DNA from: Streptomyces sp. H39-S7
Lineage (GTDB): Bacteria > Actinomycetota > Actinomycetes > Streptomycetales > Streptomycetaceae
DNA: 39,576 nt
NCBI RefSeq assembly: GCF_027158205.1
Contig: NZ_JAPVLU010000019.1
Coordinates: forward strand, 1 to 39,576
Direction of reading: 5' to 3'
In this document: one piece after another, positions 1 to 7,634 of the stretch
Layout: each line of letters starts with the position of its first letter
Position numbering within the stretch: position 1 is the first letter of the stretch
Notes under the pieces: generated by a model
The model's input: only the letters and a program-made list of their open reading frames with translations
What the model was told of the DNA's origin: nothing
Databases searched by the model: none
Made by a program: the position numbers and the translations under genes

Positions 1-1023
1 GAAGACCTGGCCGACCTCGACGGGGTCGCCGCTGACGGCGGTGATGTCGGCCGCCCGGTCCGCCCAGCGCTGCTCCGCGCTGGTGAGCGGGGCGAGCGTC
101 GGCAGGCCGCTGGTGTCCGGCACGTCGGGTCCGTTGCCGGGGCCGCGCTCCGACCAGGTCTTGTCGGACGACCAGCGGAGCGTGGCGTTGGGCACGGGGT
201 GCGGGACCGGTGCCTGCTGGACGCGGCCGAGCACCGCGAGGTCCTTGGGGGTGGGCACCCCCTTGGCGGCGGCCGCGGCATCGGCGGCCGCGTCGGGGTG
301 CCCGGTGCCGGCGGGCGCCGGACCCGAGCCGTTCTTCGCCGGGTGCGGGTGCGGGTCGGGAAGGGCGCCCGGACGTCCGGTGCCGCCGGCGGAGCCGGCG
401 GGCTCGGGCAGCGGTGCGGAGAGGATCGCCTGGATCTCGGGGCGCGGGGTGGGCGGGGCGCAGGCGCCGGCGACCTCGCGGGCCCGGATCGCGCGGGTGA
501 TCCACTCGCGGTCGAGAACCCGGCGCTCGTCCGCCTCGGCGACCAGGTCCTCGGACTGGTTGTAGTCCCCGTCGGCGGCCTGCACGGCCCACAGGTGGAC
601 GGCGACGCCGTGCTCCTTCGCGGACATCATGCCGGGCAGCAGATCGCCGTCGCCGGTCACCAGCACCACGTCGGAGCAGGCCCGGTTGCGGGCCAGCTCG
701 GAGAGCTCGGCGTGCATGGCCGCGTCGACGCCCTTCTGCGCCCAGCGGCCGTCGGTCCTCGTCAGTGCGCCCAGCCGGACGGTGACCCGCGGCATGACGC
801 GCAGCCGCCGGTGCTCCGGCTGCGGGACGCGGTCGGGGGCGCCGTCGAACCAGTAGATCCGCAGCAGCGGCTGGCCCGTCTCCAGCTCGGCCCGCTCGCG
901 CAGACCCGCGACCACGGCGGCGTGGTCGACGGTGATGCGCGACCGGGAGGGTTCACCGGCCAGAAGGCTCGCCGCGGCGCCCAGGAGATATCCGGCGTCC
1001 ACCAGGACAACGCAGCGGTCCAT
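1..1023 (-). CDS. NYN-domain (LabA/DUF88-like) protein, C-terminus cut by window edge
   Basis: The minus strand is open from an ATG at 1021-1023 to the window edge (341 codons, no stop seen). A GGAAGAGG ribosome site lies about 6 bases upstream of the start. The N-terminal 150 or so residues look like a NYN (PIN-fold) nuclease domain: an early VLVDAGYLLGA strand with an acidic residue, a VTGDGDLLPGM motif near residue 120, and a following AKEHGVAVHLW strand. NYN proteins of this family are known or presumed Mg-dependent RNases. After the domain comes a Pro/Ala/Gly-rich, probably disordered linker, then a second more ordered stretch that runs off the window. The nuclease fold is well supported; the substrate is unknown. 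It is transcribed away from the 53-residue gene at 1234. Confidence 0.8.
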   Translation of the reverse strand, partial: MDRCVVLVDAGYLLGAAASLLAGEPSRSRITVDHAAVVAGLRERAELETGQPLLRIYWFDGAPDRVPQPEHRRLRVMPRVTVRLGALTRTDGRWAQKGVDAAMHAELSELARNRACSDVVLVTGDGDLLPGMMSAKEHGVAVHLWAVQAADGDYNQSEDLVAEADERRVLDREWITRAIRAREVAGACAPPTPRPEIQAILSAPLPEPAGSAGGTGRPGALPDPHPHPAKNGSGPAPAGTGHPDAAADAAAAAKGVPTPKDLAVLGRVQQAPVPHPVPNATLRWSSDKTWSERGPGNGPDVPDTSGLPTLAPLTSAEQRWADRAADITAVSGDPVEVGQVF

Positions 1024-1233
1024 GTTGCACCTCTTCCGGTCGTCCCCCGGCACGGATTTTCCCCGAGTCTGCCCCAATATCGGGGCGTTATAAGCCGGAA
1101 CTCGATCATCGGCGTGGCGGTTTCCGAAATTAAGGGGATCCTCCACCACCGCCTGCCCGAAATGCGCGCTTCGTACGCGCGTGCAAGCCTGATAGCGGTT
1201 CAACGTCCGAGATCCCCTATAGGAGGGACGATC
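1024..1233. promoter_or_regulatory. Divergent spacer between NYN gene and small gene
   Basis: This 210-base spacer must hold the promoters of both flanking genes. It is locally AT-richer than its surroundings (around 1070-1140). It contains an imperfect palindrome of the form CCCC-N-ATAT-N-GGGG at 1072-1085 and a TTATAA-like segment just beside it that could serve as a -10 for the minus-strand gene. No pair of -35/-10 boxes is convincing enough to call. Confidence 0.35.
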
Positions 1234-1395
1234 GTGGGTAAGAACAAGAATCGCCGGAACGAAGGCCAGGAGAAGGAACGCAGCCAGGCCGTCGAAGCGC
1301 AGGAGCAGGCGAAGAACAGCGCCGCTCAGGAGCAGGTGCTTCCGACCTCGGAGCAGGTCTCCCGCCGACAGCAGAAGAGGTTCGGCCACAACTGA
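1234..1395 (+). CDS. 53-residue highly charged, Gln/Glu-rich small protein
   Basis: It starts at a GTG (1234-1236) with an ideal AGGAGGG ribosome site at 1221-1227, and stops at TGA 1393-1395. The product is very hydrophilic: a basic N-terminus (GKNKNRRNE), a Glu/Gln/Ala-rich middle with helix or coiled-coil propensity, and a basic end (SRRQQKRFGHN). There are no cysteines, no membrane segment and no signal peptide. The strong ribosome site, Streptomyces-like codon use and a dedicated strong terminator immediately downstream argue that it is a real, well expressed monocistronic gene. I do not recognise a function. The composition resembles small conserved actinomycete proteins of unknown role; nucleic-acid binding would be a guess. 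Confidence 0.75.
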   Translation: MGKNKNRRNEGQEKERSQAVEAQEQAKNSAAQEQVLPTSEQVSRRQQKRFGHN

Positions 1396-1423
1396 CCTCT
1401 CGCCGGCCGCACGCGACCGGTCC

Positions 1424-1463
1424 GGAGCGGCGGTACCCCTGGGCCCCGGGGTGCCGCCGCTCC
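1424..1463 (+). terminator. Strong intrinsic terminator of the 53-residue gene
   Basis: Two 16-base arms (1424-1439 and 1448-1463) are complementary except for one G-U type position, closing an 8-base loop. The sequence TGCTGTTTTCT follows, a rare T-rich run in this genome. It begins 28 bases after the stop codon at 1395. Confidence 0.85.
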
Positions 1464-1697
1464 TGCTGTTTTCTCGACAGCCCCTTCAGGGAACGTACGA
1501 TCGAATTCCCCGCCCTCCGGCATATTCAATAACGGCATGCGCCATGTACCGCGATATCCGGCCCCGGGTATTTGCGAACGGGTATTTCCACGGCGCCCCG
1601 GCCGCGCCGAGCCGTCCCGCCCCCGCCGGCCGCGGGCCCGCCGCGTAGGCTCGCCCGTTGATAGATCTCCGGCACGACCCCTGGAGGGGCGGCAGCG
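1464..1697 (+). other. Intergenic region upstream of the DUF2252 gene
   Basis: The stretch without a gene between 1396 and 1697 holds the terminator at 1424-1463, then a segment with several AT-rich islands (about 1500-1590) and a GC-rich run to the GGAGGGG ribosome site of the next gene near 1682-1688. A promoter for the DUF2252 gene is expected here, but I see no confident -35/-10 pair. Confidence 0.4.
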
Positions 1698-3014
1698 ATG
1701 CCCATCGCACACACCACCGACGAGCAGCGCGGTACGAAGATCCTCGACGTGTTCGGCACCGCCTTCGGCGAGCTGCTGGCCGCCGATCCGGCCGCCTTCC
1801 GCGTCAAGTTCCGCAAGATGGCCGCCTCCGCGTTCGCCTTCTACCGGGGCACGGCGGGCCTGTTCTACTCCGACCTGGAGGACGGCAGGGACAGCGGCCC
1901 GTACGTGGACCAGCGCACCGGCCGGGTGTGGATCCACGGCGACCTGCACGCCGAGAACTTCGGCACCTACATGGACGCCAACGGCCGGCTGGCCTTCAAC
2001 GTCAACGACTTCGACGAGGCCTACGTCGGCCCGTTCACCTGGGACCTGAAGCGCTTCGCCGCCTCCGTCGCCCTCATCGGCTACACCAAGGCGCTCGGCG
2101 ACGACACGATCACCGGCCTGGTGCGCACCTACGCCGTCGCGTACCGCGACCGCATCCGCGAGCTCGCCAAGGATGAGGACCTGCCGCCGCTCACCCTGGA
2201 CACCGCGCAGGGCCCGCTGCTCGGCGCGCTGCGCCACGCCCGCTCGCAGACCCGCTTCGGACTGCTCGACTCGATGACCGAGGTCCGCGACTGGGACCGC
2301 CGCTTCCTGCCGGGCGGCGGCGCCATCGCGCTGGACGACGCGACGCGCGAGGAGGTGCTCGCCGCCTTCACCTCGTATCTGGGGACCCTCCCCGAGGCCA
2401 GCCGGATCCGCCCGGACAGCCACCGCGTCAAGGACATCGTCGGCCGCCGCGGCATCGGCATCGGGAGCGCCGGGCTGCCCTCGTACAACCTGCTGCTGGA
2501 GGGCACCACCGACGCGCTGGAGAACGACGTCGTGATCTACATGAAGCAGGGGCAGACCCCGGCGGTCTCCCGGCACATCACCGACCCCGCGGTGCGCGAC
2601 TACTTCCGGCACGAGGGCCACCGCACGGTGATCTCCCAGCGCGCCCTGCAGGCCCACGCCGACCCGTGGCTCGGCTGGACCGAGCTGGACGGCGTCGGCC
2701 AGCTGGTCGCCGAGGTCTCCCCGTACGCGGTGGACCTCGACTGGTCGGACCTCGACGACCCGGAGCAGATCGAGGCCGTGGTCGCCGACCTCGGCCGGGC
2801 GACCGCCGCGATGCACGCCGCCGCGGACGACGAGAGCGGCCACTCGCTGGTCCCGTTCTCCACCGAGGACGCCATCGACGAGGCCATCGGACGGGACGAG
2901 GAGGGCTTCGTCCCGATGCTGGTGGACTTCGCCCACAGCTACGGCGCCCAGGCCCGCGCCGACCACCAGATCTTCGTCGACCTGTTCCGCAACGGACGCA
3001 TCCCGGGGCTTTAG
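1698..3014 (+). CDS. DUF2252 family protein (kinase-like fold)
   Basis: 438 residues from the ATG at 1698, preceded by a GGAGGGG ribosome site about 9 bases upstream. The family hallmark is HGDLHAENFG at residues 80-89, followed by NDFDEA at 103-108. These resemble the catalytic loop (HGDLH..N) and metal-binding acidic motif of aminoglycoside phosphotransferase / choline kinase-like proteins, to which DUF2252 is distantly related. There is no signal peptide or membrane span, so it is likely cytoplasmic. Biochemical activity is not established for the family; phosphotransfer is an inference from the motifs. It appears monocistronic: the preceding gene has its own terminator and a 59-base gap follows. 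Confidence 0.88.
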   Translation: MPIAHTTDEQRGTKILDVFGTAFGELLAADPAAFRVKFRKMAASAFAFYRGTAGLFYSDLEDGRDSGPYVDQRTGRVWIHGDLHAENFGTYMDANGRLAFNVNDFDEAYVGPFTWDLKRFAASVALIGYTKALGDDTITGLVRTYAVAYRDRIRELAKDEDLPPLTLDTAQGPLLGALRHARSQTRFGLLDSMTEVRDWDRRFLPGGGAIALDDATREEVLAAFTSYLGTLPEASRIRPDSHRVKDIVGRRGIGIGSAGLPSYNLLLEGTTDALENDVVIYMKQGQTPAVSRHITDPAVRDYFRHEGHRTVISQRALQAHADPWLGWTELDGVGQLVAEVSPYAVDLDWSDLDDPEQIEAVVADLGRATAAMHAAADDESGHSLVPFSTEDAIDEAIGRDEEGFVPMLVDFAHSYGAQARADHQIFVDLFRNGRIPGL

Positions 3015-3073
3015 CCCCACAGGTTGGGGCCCTTTAGGTTCCACCTACCGACCGGCATGGCACACTCTGCGCC

Positions 3074-3736
3074 ATGAAGGGCATACGGCCACCGCTGAGG
3101 GCGCTTCGTGCTGCCCTCTTCGCGGCGTTGTGCGTCACTCTCTCCTCCACCTCGCACGTGCTGATGTCGCACACGCCCCTGCCGCTGGCCACGGTGGCGG
3201 GGGCCTACGGCGCCGTCTTCGCGCTGGCGTACGCGCTGGGCGGCCGGGAGCGCGGCTTCTGGCCCATCGCCGGGGTGCTGGTACCGCTGGAACTTGCGGT
3301 GGACACGCTGTTCACCGCCGGTCAGCACACCTGCTACGGCCCCGGCGGCGGCCCGGTCACCGGCTCCTGGCGCTCCCTGAACGAGGCGCTGCTGTGCGAC
3401 GGCGGCCAGGTCGGCTCGCCGCTCGCCGCCGTTCCCGGGGCGCCCGCCGCCACCGATCCGACGACCGGCCCGTGGCTGCTGCTCGCGGTGCACATCACCG
3501 TGGGGCTGCTCGCCTCCTGGTGGGTGCGGCGCGGCGAGGCCGGTCTGCAGCGCGTCGTGCGCGCGATGGCAGCCGCCGCGTTCCGGCCGCTGCTCGTCGC
3601 GGTGGCCGCGCTGCGCGCTCCGGCCGCCCGGCCGCGGCTGCCCCGCTCCCGGCCCGGACAGGCCGGGGGCCCGCGGTCCCGGCCGCTGCTGCACTCCCTC
3701 GTACGGCGTGGTCCGCCGTCGCTGGTCGCTCTCTGA
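3074..3736 (+). CDS. Small integral membrane protein, function unknown
   Basis: 220 residues from the ATG at 3074. The protein has about four hydrophobic segments: residues 10-30, 37-54, 60-78 and one around 137-155. Between the third and fourth lies an extracytoplasmic-looking loop with two cysteines (HTCYG and LLCDGG). It ends in a long Arg/Pro-rich basic tail. No clear ribosome site precedes the start. A TGGCACACT element ends about 9 bases before the ATG, so a leaderless transcript is possible but unproven. It sits 50 bases upstream of the DsbA-like gene in the same orientation. The loop cysteines and that neighbour suggest a redox link, which is only inference. I do not recognise a named family. 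Confidence 0.65.
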   Translation: MKGIRPPLRALRAALFAALCVTLSSTSHVLMSHTPLPLATVAGAYGAVFALAYALGGRERGFWPIAGVLVPLELAVDTLFTAGQHTCYGPGGGPVTGSWRSLNEALLCDGGQVGSPLAAVPGAPAATDPTTGPWLLLAVHITVGLLASWWVRRGEAGLQRVVRAMAAAAFRPLLVAVAALRAPAARPRLPRSRPGQAGGPRSRPLLHSLVRRGPPSLVAL

Positions 3737-3786
3737 CCACCGGCCCGCCCACCCCACACCCGTACTGACACGGAGACCCCATCACC

Positions 3787-4587
3787 ATGAGCAGCAGAAA
3801 CAGCCAGGCCAACAAGCAGGCAGCCCGCGAGCGGCTGCGCGCCGAGCGCGAGAAGCACGCGAAGAAGGCCAAGCTCAAGCGCCAGTTGCTGGTCGGCGGC
3901 GCGGTCATCGCGGCGATCGCGATAGCCGGCGGCGTCGCCGTCGCCGTGAACGAGATGAACAAGCCCGGCGAGTGGGAGGCCGCGGCGAAGAAGGCGCTCG
4001 TCAAGCCGGCCAACACCTCCGGCACCGACGGAACGGTCGTCGTCGTCGGCGACCCGGCCAGCAAGTTCAACCTGGACGCCTACGAGGACATGCGCTGCCC
4101 GGTCTGCGCCTCCTTCGAGCAGGAGTCCGGCGCGGCCGTCCTGAAGGGCGCCGCCGACAAGAAGTACAAGATCACCTACACCATGGGCACGTTCCTCGAC
4201 GGCAACGGCGGCACGGGTTCCAAGAACGCGCTCAGCGCGCTGGGCGCGGCGCTGAACGTCTCCACCGACGCGTTCACCCAGTACCACACGCTGCTGTACT
4301 CCAAGGACGTCCACCCCGAGGAGACCAAGGACGAGTTCGGCAGCGACTCCAAGCTGATCGAGCTGGCCCAGAAGGTCCCCGCCCTCAAGGGCAACAAGAC
4401 CTTCGAGGACGCCGTGAAGAACGGCACCTACGACAAGTGGGCGCTGACCATGAGCGACAAGTTCAACAAGGCCGAGGGCGTCACCGGCACCCCGACGGTC
4501 AAGCTCAACGGCAAGGCCATCGAGGTCATCGGCCAGCCCTCCGCCACCGTCATGGCCGCCATCGACAAGGCCATCAGCGGGAAGTGA
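3787..4587 (+). CDS. Membrane-anchored DsbA-like thioredoxin-fold protein
   Basis: 266 residues from the ATG at 3787, with a GGAGA ribosome site. The order is a very basic cytoplasmic head (residues 1-33, many Lys/Arg), one membrane segment (about 34-54), then an extracytoplasmic thioredoxin-fold domain of the DSBA/Thioredoxin_4 type. The redox motif is CPVC at 104-107, and a GTPT loop near residue 237 supplies the usual cis-proline. The family makes or shuffles disulfides in exported proteins. The long insertion between the motif and the cis-Pro loop fits the DsbA helical domain. A terminator follows at 4608-4639. The next gene encodes a secreted cysteine-containing metalloprotease, a possible client, though nothing here proves that. 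Confidence 0.9.
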   Translation: MSSRNSQANKQAARERLRAEREKHAKKAKLKRQLLVGGAVIAAIAIAGGVAVAVNEMNKPGEWEAAAKKALVKPANTSGTDGTVVVVGDPASKFNLDAYEDMRCPVCASFEQESGAAVLKGAADKKYKITYTMGTFLDGNGGTGSKNALSALGAALNVSTDAFTQYHTLLYSKDVHPEETKDEFGSDSKLIELAQKVPALKGNKTFEDAVKNGTYDKWALTMSDKFNKAEGVTGTPTVKLNGKAIEVIGQPSATVMAAIDKAISGK

Positions 4588-4607
4588 CCCATAAGTGATG
4601 CACCGTC

Positions 4608-4639
4608 AGGGACCGGCCGGCAGGACGCGGCCGGTCCCT
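4608..4639 (+). terminator. Intrinsic terminator after the DsbA-like gene
   Basis: A perfect 11-base inverted repeat (4608-4618 with 4629-4639) closes a 10-base loop and begins 21 bases after the stop. There is only a short T-containing tail (TGCGTGT), which is usual for Streptomyces. Confidence 0.8.
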
Positions 4640-4805
4640 TGCGTGTCCGGCGAGCGGACAGCGGGACCCGCTGAGCCGTGACGATTTTCGGCCAGCCGGC
4701 CACCCTGGGGGCTGATTCCAGCCCTGACGCGTACACGGAGATCCTCTATAGCCTCCGCAGCAGCGGCTACCAGCCGCTCAAGCCGTCGTGAAGTTGAGGA
4801 GAACT

Positions 4806-5807
4806 ATGCGCCCCTCCGTACTCGCCGCCCGACTCACCGGTCGCGTCCCACGCCGCCTTCTCGGGGCCGCGGCCATCGCGGGAGCCCTCGCGTTCACGCC
4901 GGTGGCCGCCTCGGCGGGCACCGTCAACGCCCACAAAAGCACCGCGAAGACGTCGGCCGCCCAGCAGTGTGCGGAGGGCACTGCTGGGAACGGCGCGGCC
5001 CGCGAGATGCCCGGAGCGACCGCCCACGAGCCCAACGCCCTCACCCCGGCGCAGGCCAAGGTGATGGACCGCGACCTGAAGAACCGCACCACCGCGCTGC
5101 GCCGGGCGGGCGTCAACTCCGCCAAGGCGAAGGCGATCTCGATCCCGGTCTACTTCCACGTCATCCACAACGGCGCCACCGGCAAGCTGACCGCCGCGCA
5201 GATAGCCGGCCAGATCGACGTGCTGAACAAGGCGTACGCCGGACAGGGCGACGGCAACACCACCACCCCGTTCACGTTCAAGCTGCTCAAGACCGACTAC
5301 ACGGACAACGCGGCCTGGTACAACGTCGCCCCTGACACGGCCGAGGAGAAGGCCATGAAGACCAAGCTCCGCAAGGGCGGAGTGAGCAGCCTCAACGTCT
5401 ACAGCGCCAACCTCGGCGGCGGGCTGCTCGGTTGGGCGACCTTCCCCGAGTGGTACCCGGGCGACCCGAAGAACGACGGAGTCGTCATCCTCGACGAGTC
5501 CATCCCCGGCGGCACCGTCACCAACTACAACGAGGGTGACACCGCCACCCACGAGGTCGGCCACTGGCTCGGCCTCTACCACACGTTCCAGGACGGCTGC
5601 ACGGAGCCCGGCGACTACGTCGCGGACACCCCGCAGGAGGGCGAGCCCGCCTTCGAGTGCCCGGTCGGCAGCGACACCTGCACCGCCGAGGGCCTGGACC
5701 CGATCAAGAACTTCATGGACTACACGTACGACAACTGCATGACCCAGTTCACCCCCGGCCAGGTCCAGCGGATGAAGGACTCCTGGCTGTCCTACCGAGC
5801 GAGCTGA
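4806..5807 (+). CDS. Secreted zinc metalloprotease, M43 (pappalysin/cytophagalysin) type
   Basis: The ATG at 4806 is chosen over an upstream in-frame GTG at 4788 because GAGGAG (4796-4801) is correctly spaced for 4806. The 333-residue product begins with a Sec signal peptide: basic n-region, hydrophobic core LLGAAAIAGALAF, and an ASA-type cleavage site near residue 33. The catalytic zinc motif is HEVGHWLGLYH, giving H249, E250, H253, G256 and H259, with a Met-turn in NFMDY (M304). This is the metzincin signature of family M43. Paired cysteines flank the active site and probably form disulfides. It should act as an extracellular endopeptidase; the substrate is unknown. A 6-base hairpin at 4709-4724 lies upstream, and a strong terminator follows. 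Confidence 0.9.
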   Translation: MRPSVLAARLTGRVPRRLLGAAAIAGALAFTPVAASAGTVNAHKSTAKTSAAQQCAEGTAGNGAAREMPGATAHEPNALTPAQAKVMDRDLKNRTTALRRAGVNSAKAKAISIPVYFHVIHNGATGKLTAAQIAGQIDVLNKAYAGQGDGNTTTPFTFKLLKTDYTDNAAWYNVAPDTAEEKAMKTKLRKGGVSSLNVYSANLGGGLLGWATFPEWYPGDPKNDGVVILDESIPGGTVTNYNEGDTATHEVGHWLGLYHTFQDGCTEPGDYVADTPQEGEPAFECPVGSDTCTAEGLDPIKNFMDYTYDNCMTQFTPGQVQRMKDSWLSYRAS

Positions 5808-5813
5808 CACCGA

Positions 5814-5847
5814 GCCGGGGGCCGGGCCTCGGGGCCCGGCCCCCGGC
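5814..5847. terminator. Bidirectional terminator between convergent protease and hydrolase genes
   Basis: A perfect 15-base inverted repeat (5814-5828 with 5833-5847) has a 4-base TCGG loop. It sits exactly between the protease stop (5807) and the stop of the minus-strand hydrolase (5853), so it can serve both. It is entirely G/C in the stem apart from the loop and lacks a T-tract on either side. Confidence 0.85.
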
Positions 5848-5852
5848 CCCGG

Positions 5853-6422
5853 TCAGAGTTCCGCCAGGAACCCGAGCGCCACCGCCCACGTCCGCTCCGC
5901 CGCCTCCTCGTCGTAGTCCGGCAGCTCCGGGTCCGTGTAGAGGTGGCCGGCCCCCCGGTACCGGTGGACCTCCACGTCCGCCCCCACCCTGCCCATCCGC
6001 AGGTACCACGCGTTGAGCCAGTCCTCCGACTCGAACGGATCCGGCTCCGCCACATGCAGCTGCACCGGCAGCTCATCCGTGACCGCGCCCTCCGCGATGT
6101 CCGACGTGCCGTGCAGGAGCAGCAGCCCGCGGGCCTTCTCGTCGCCCAGCGCGAGCGTCTGTGCGATGGAGCCGCCGAGCGAGAAGCCGGCGTAGACCAG
6201 CCCCTGGTCGGAGTGCGGGGCCGCGGCGGCCACCGCCCGCTGGAGGAGTTCCTCGCGGCCGATCGCGTCCTTGATCTTCATGCCCTCCTCGACGGTGTCG
6301 GCCGTCCGCCCGTCGTAGAGGTCGGGGACGTGCACCTCGTGCCCGGCGGCACGCAGTCGCCCGGCGGCCGCTCGCACGGCGGGCCGCAGCCCGTAGGCCG
6401 AGTGGTACATCACGATTTTCAC
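5853..6422 (-). CDS. Dienelactone hydrolase family alpha/beta-hydrolase
   Basis: 189 residues on the minus strand. The GTG at 6420-6422 is preferred: it begins the conserved first beta strand (VKIVMYHSAYG) and has a GAAGG ribosome site upstream. The nucleophile elbow is GFSLGG at residues 79-84, with Ser81 where classical dienelactone hydrolases carry Cys. An acidic residue occurs in the later strand HVAEPDPFE, and the catalytic His is in GAGHLYTD. The length is a little short for the family (about 230), so it is a compact member. It is a cytoplasmic ester or lactone hydrolase of unknown substrate. It is divergent from the channel gene across an 81-base gap. Confidence 0.85.
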   Translation of the reverse strand: MKIVMYHSAYGLRPAVRAAAGRLRAAGHEVHVPDLYDGRTADTVEEGMKIKDAIGREELLQRAVAAAAPHSDQGLVYAGFSLGGSIAQTLALGDEKARGLLLLHGTSDIAEGAVTDELPVQLHVAEPDPFESEDWLNAWYLRMGRVGADVEVHRYRGAGHLYTDPELPDYDEEAAERTWAVALGFLAEL

Positions 6423-6503
6423 GGGGCTGCCTTCACTCGCTGTCGGGTACGCGTCCATGGTGCCAGTACCGTCGGGGGCACAAAGCACCCAGAGGGAGCC
6501 CGT

Positions 6504-7616
6504 GTGGACATGGAGAACGTGCTGCGACCAGTGATCGTCATCGGAGCGTCGGTGGTGGTGACCCTGGTGGTCGGCTGGGCCCTGGACAAGGCGCTCCTGA
6601 AGATCGACGCCCGCCACCCGGAAACCCCGCTGTGGGGGCTGCTGCGCCGCTGCCGGGTCCCGTTCCAGCTCGTGCTGTGCACGGCGCTGCTGCGCGCCGC
6701 GTACCCGGCGGCGCAACTCGCCAAGGGTCACGACGCGGCGGTCGGCCAGGTCCTGAGCCTGGTGCTGATCGGGGCGTGCGCGTGGCTGGCGGTGCGGATG
6801 GCGTCCGCGGTGGTGGACGCGTCCTACGACCGCTACGCCTCGGTGTCGCACAACACCGCCAGGGTCCGCCGGGTCCGTACCCAGGTGACGCTGATCCAGC
6901 GGGTGGTGACGGCCGTGGTGATCGTGGTGGCGATCTCCGCGATGCTGTTCACGTTCCCCGCGATGCGCACGATCGGCGCCTCGATGCTGGCCTCGGCCGG
7001 GATCATCGGCATCGTGGCCGGTGTCGCGGCCCAGTCCACGCTCAGCAACGTCTTCGCCGGGCTGCAGATCGCCTTCGGCGACATGGTGCGGATCGGCGAC
7101 ACCGTGGTGGTCGACGGCGAGTGGGGCACGGTCGAGGAGATCACCCTCACGTATCTGACGGTGCGGACCTGGGACGAGCGCCGGATCACGATGCCTGTGT
7201 CGTATTTCACCAGCAAGCCGTTCGAGAACTGGTCGCGCGGCGACCCGATGATGACCGGCACCGTCTTCTTCCACCTGGACCACTCGGCCCCCATCGACCT
7301 GATGCGCGAGCAGCTGCACCTGGTGCTCAAGGAGTGCGAGCAGTGGGACCAGCGGGCCTGGGGACTGGTCGTCATCGACACCACACCGACCACCATCCAG
7401 GTGCGGGCGCTGGTCACCGCCAAGGACGCGGACGACATCTTCACCGTCCGCTGCGTCGTCCGCGAGAGCATGCTGGAGTGGGTGCGCCGCGAGCACCCGT
7501 ACGCGCTGCCGCGGATCAACACCGCGATCGCGCCAGGACTGGAGGCGGAGCCGCCGCGGCCGCCGGCCGCCCCGCCCACCCCGGACGACATCGGCCCGGG
7601 CCCGGGCGCGCGGTAG
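6504..7616 (+). CDS. MscS-type mechanosensitive ion channel
   Basis: About 370 residues. Two in-frame starts are possible, GTG 6504 and ATG 6510; GAGGGAG at 6492-6498 serves either. Three or four hydrophobic segments precede a pore-lining helix rich in Gly/Ala (ASMLASAGIIGIVAGVAAQ), followed by the MscS beta domain beginning with NVFAGLQIAFGDMVRIGD. The cytoplasmic vestibule follows, and the protein ends in a Pro-rich tail. The family relieves turgor on hypo-osmotic shock by opening in the inner membrane. The last 40 or so residues (Pro/Ala-rich) are probably disordered. It converges on the antiporter gene with only 18 bases between the stops. Confidence 0.92.
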   Translation: MDMENVLRPVIVIGASVVVTLVVGWALDKALLKIDARHPETPLWGLLRRCRVPFQLVLCTALLRAAYPAAQLAKGHDAAVGQVLSLVLIGACAWLAVRMASAVVDASYDRYASVSHNTARVRRVRTQVTLIQRVVTAVVIVVAISAMLFTFPAMRTIGASMLASAGIIGIVAGVAAQSTLSNVFAGLQIAFGDMVRIGDTVVVDGEWGTVEEITLTYLTVRTWDERRITMPVSYFTSKPFENWSRGDPMMTGTVFFHLDHSAPIDLMREQLHLVLKECEQWDQRAWGLVVIDTTPTTIQVRALVTAKDADDIFTVRCVVRESMLEWVRREHPYALPRINTAIAPGLEAEPPRPPAAPPTPDDIGPGPGAR

Positions 7617-7634
7617 TACGCGGCCGGAGCGGGC

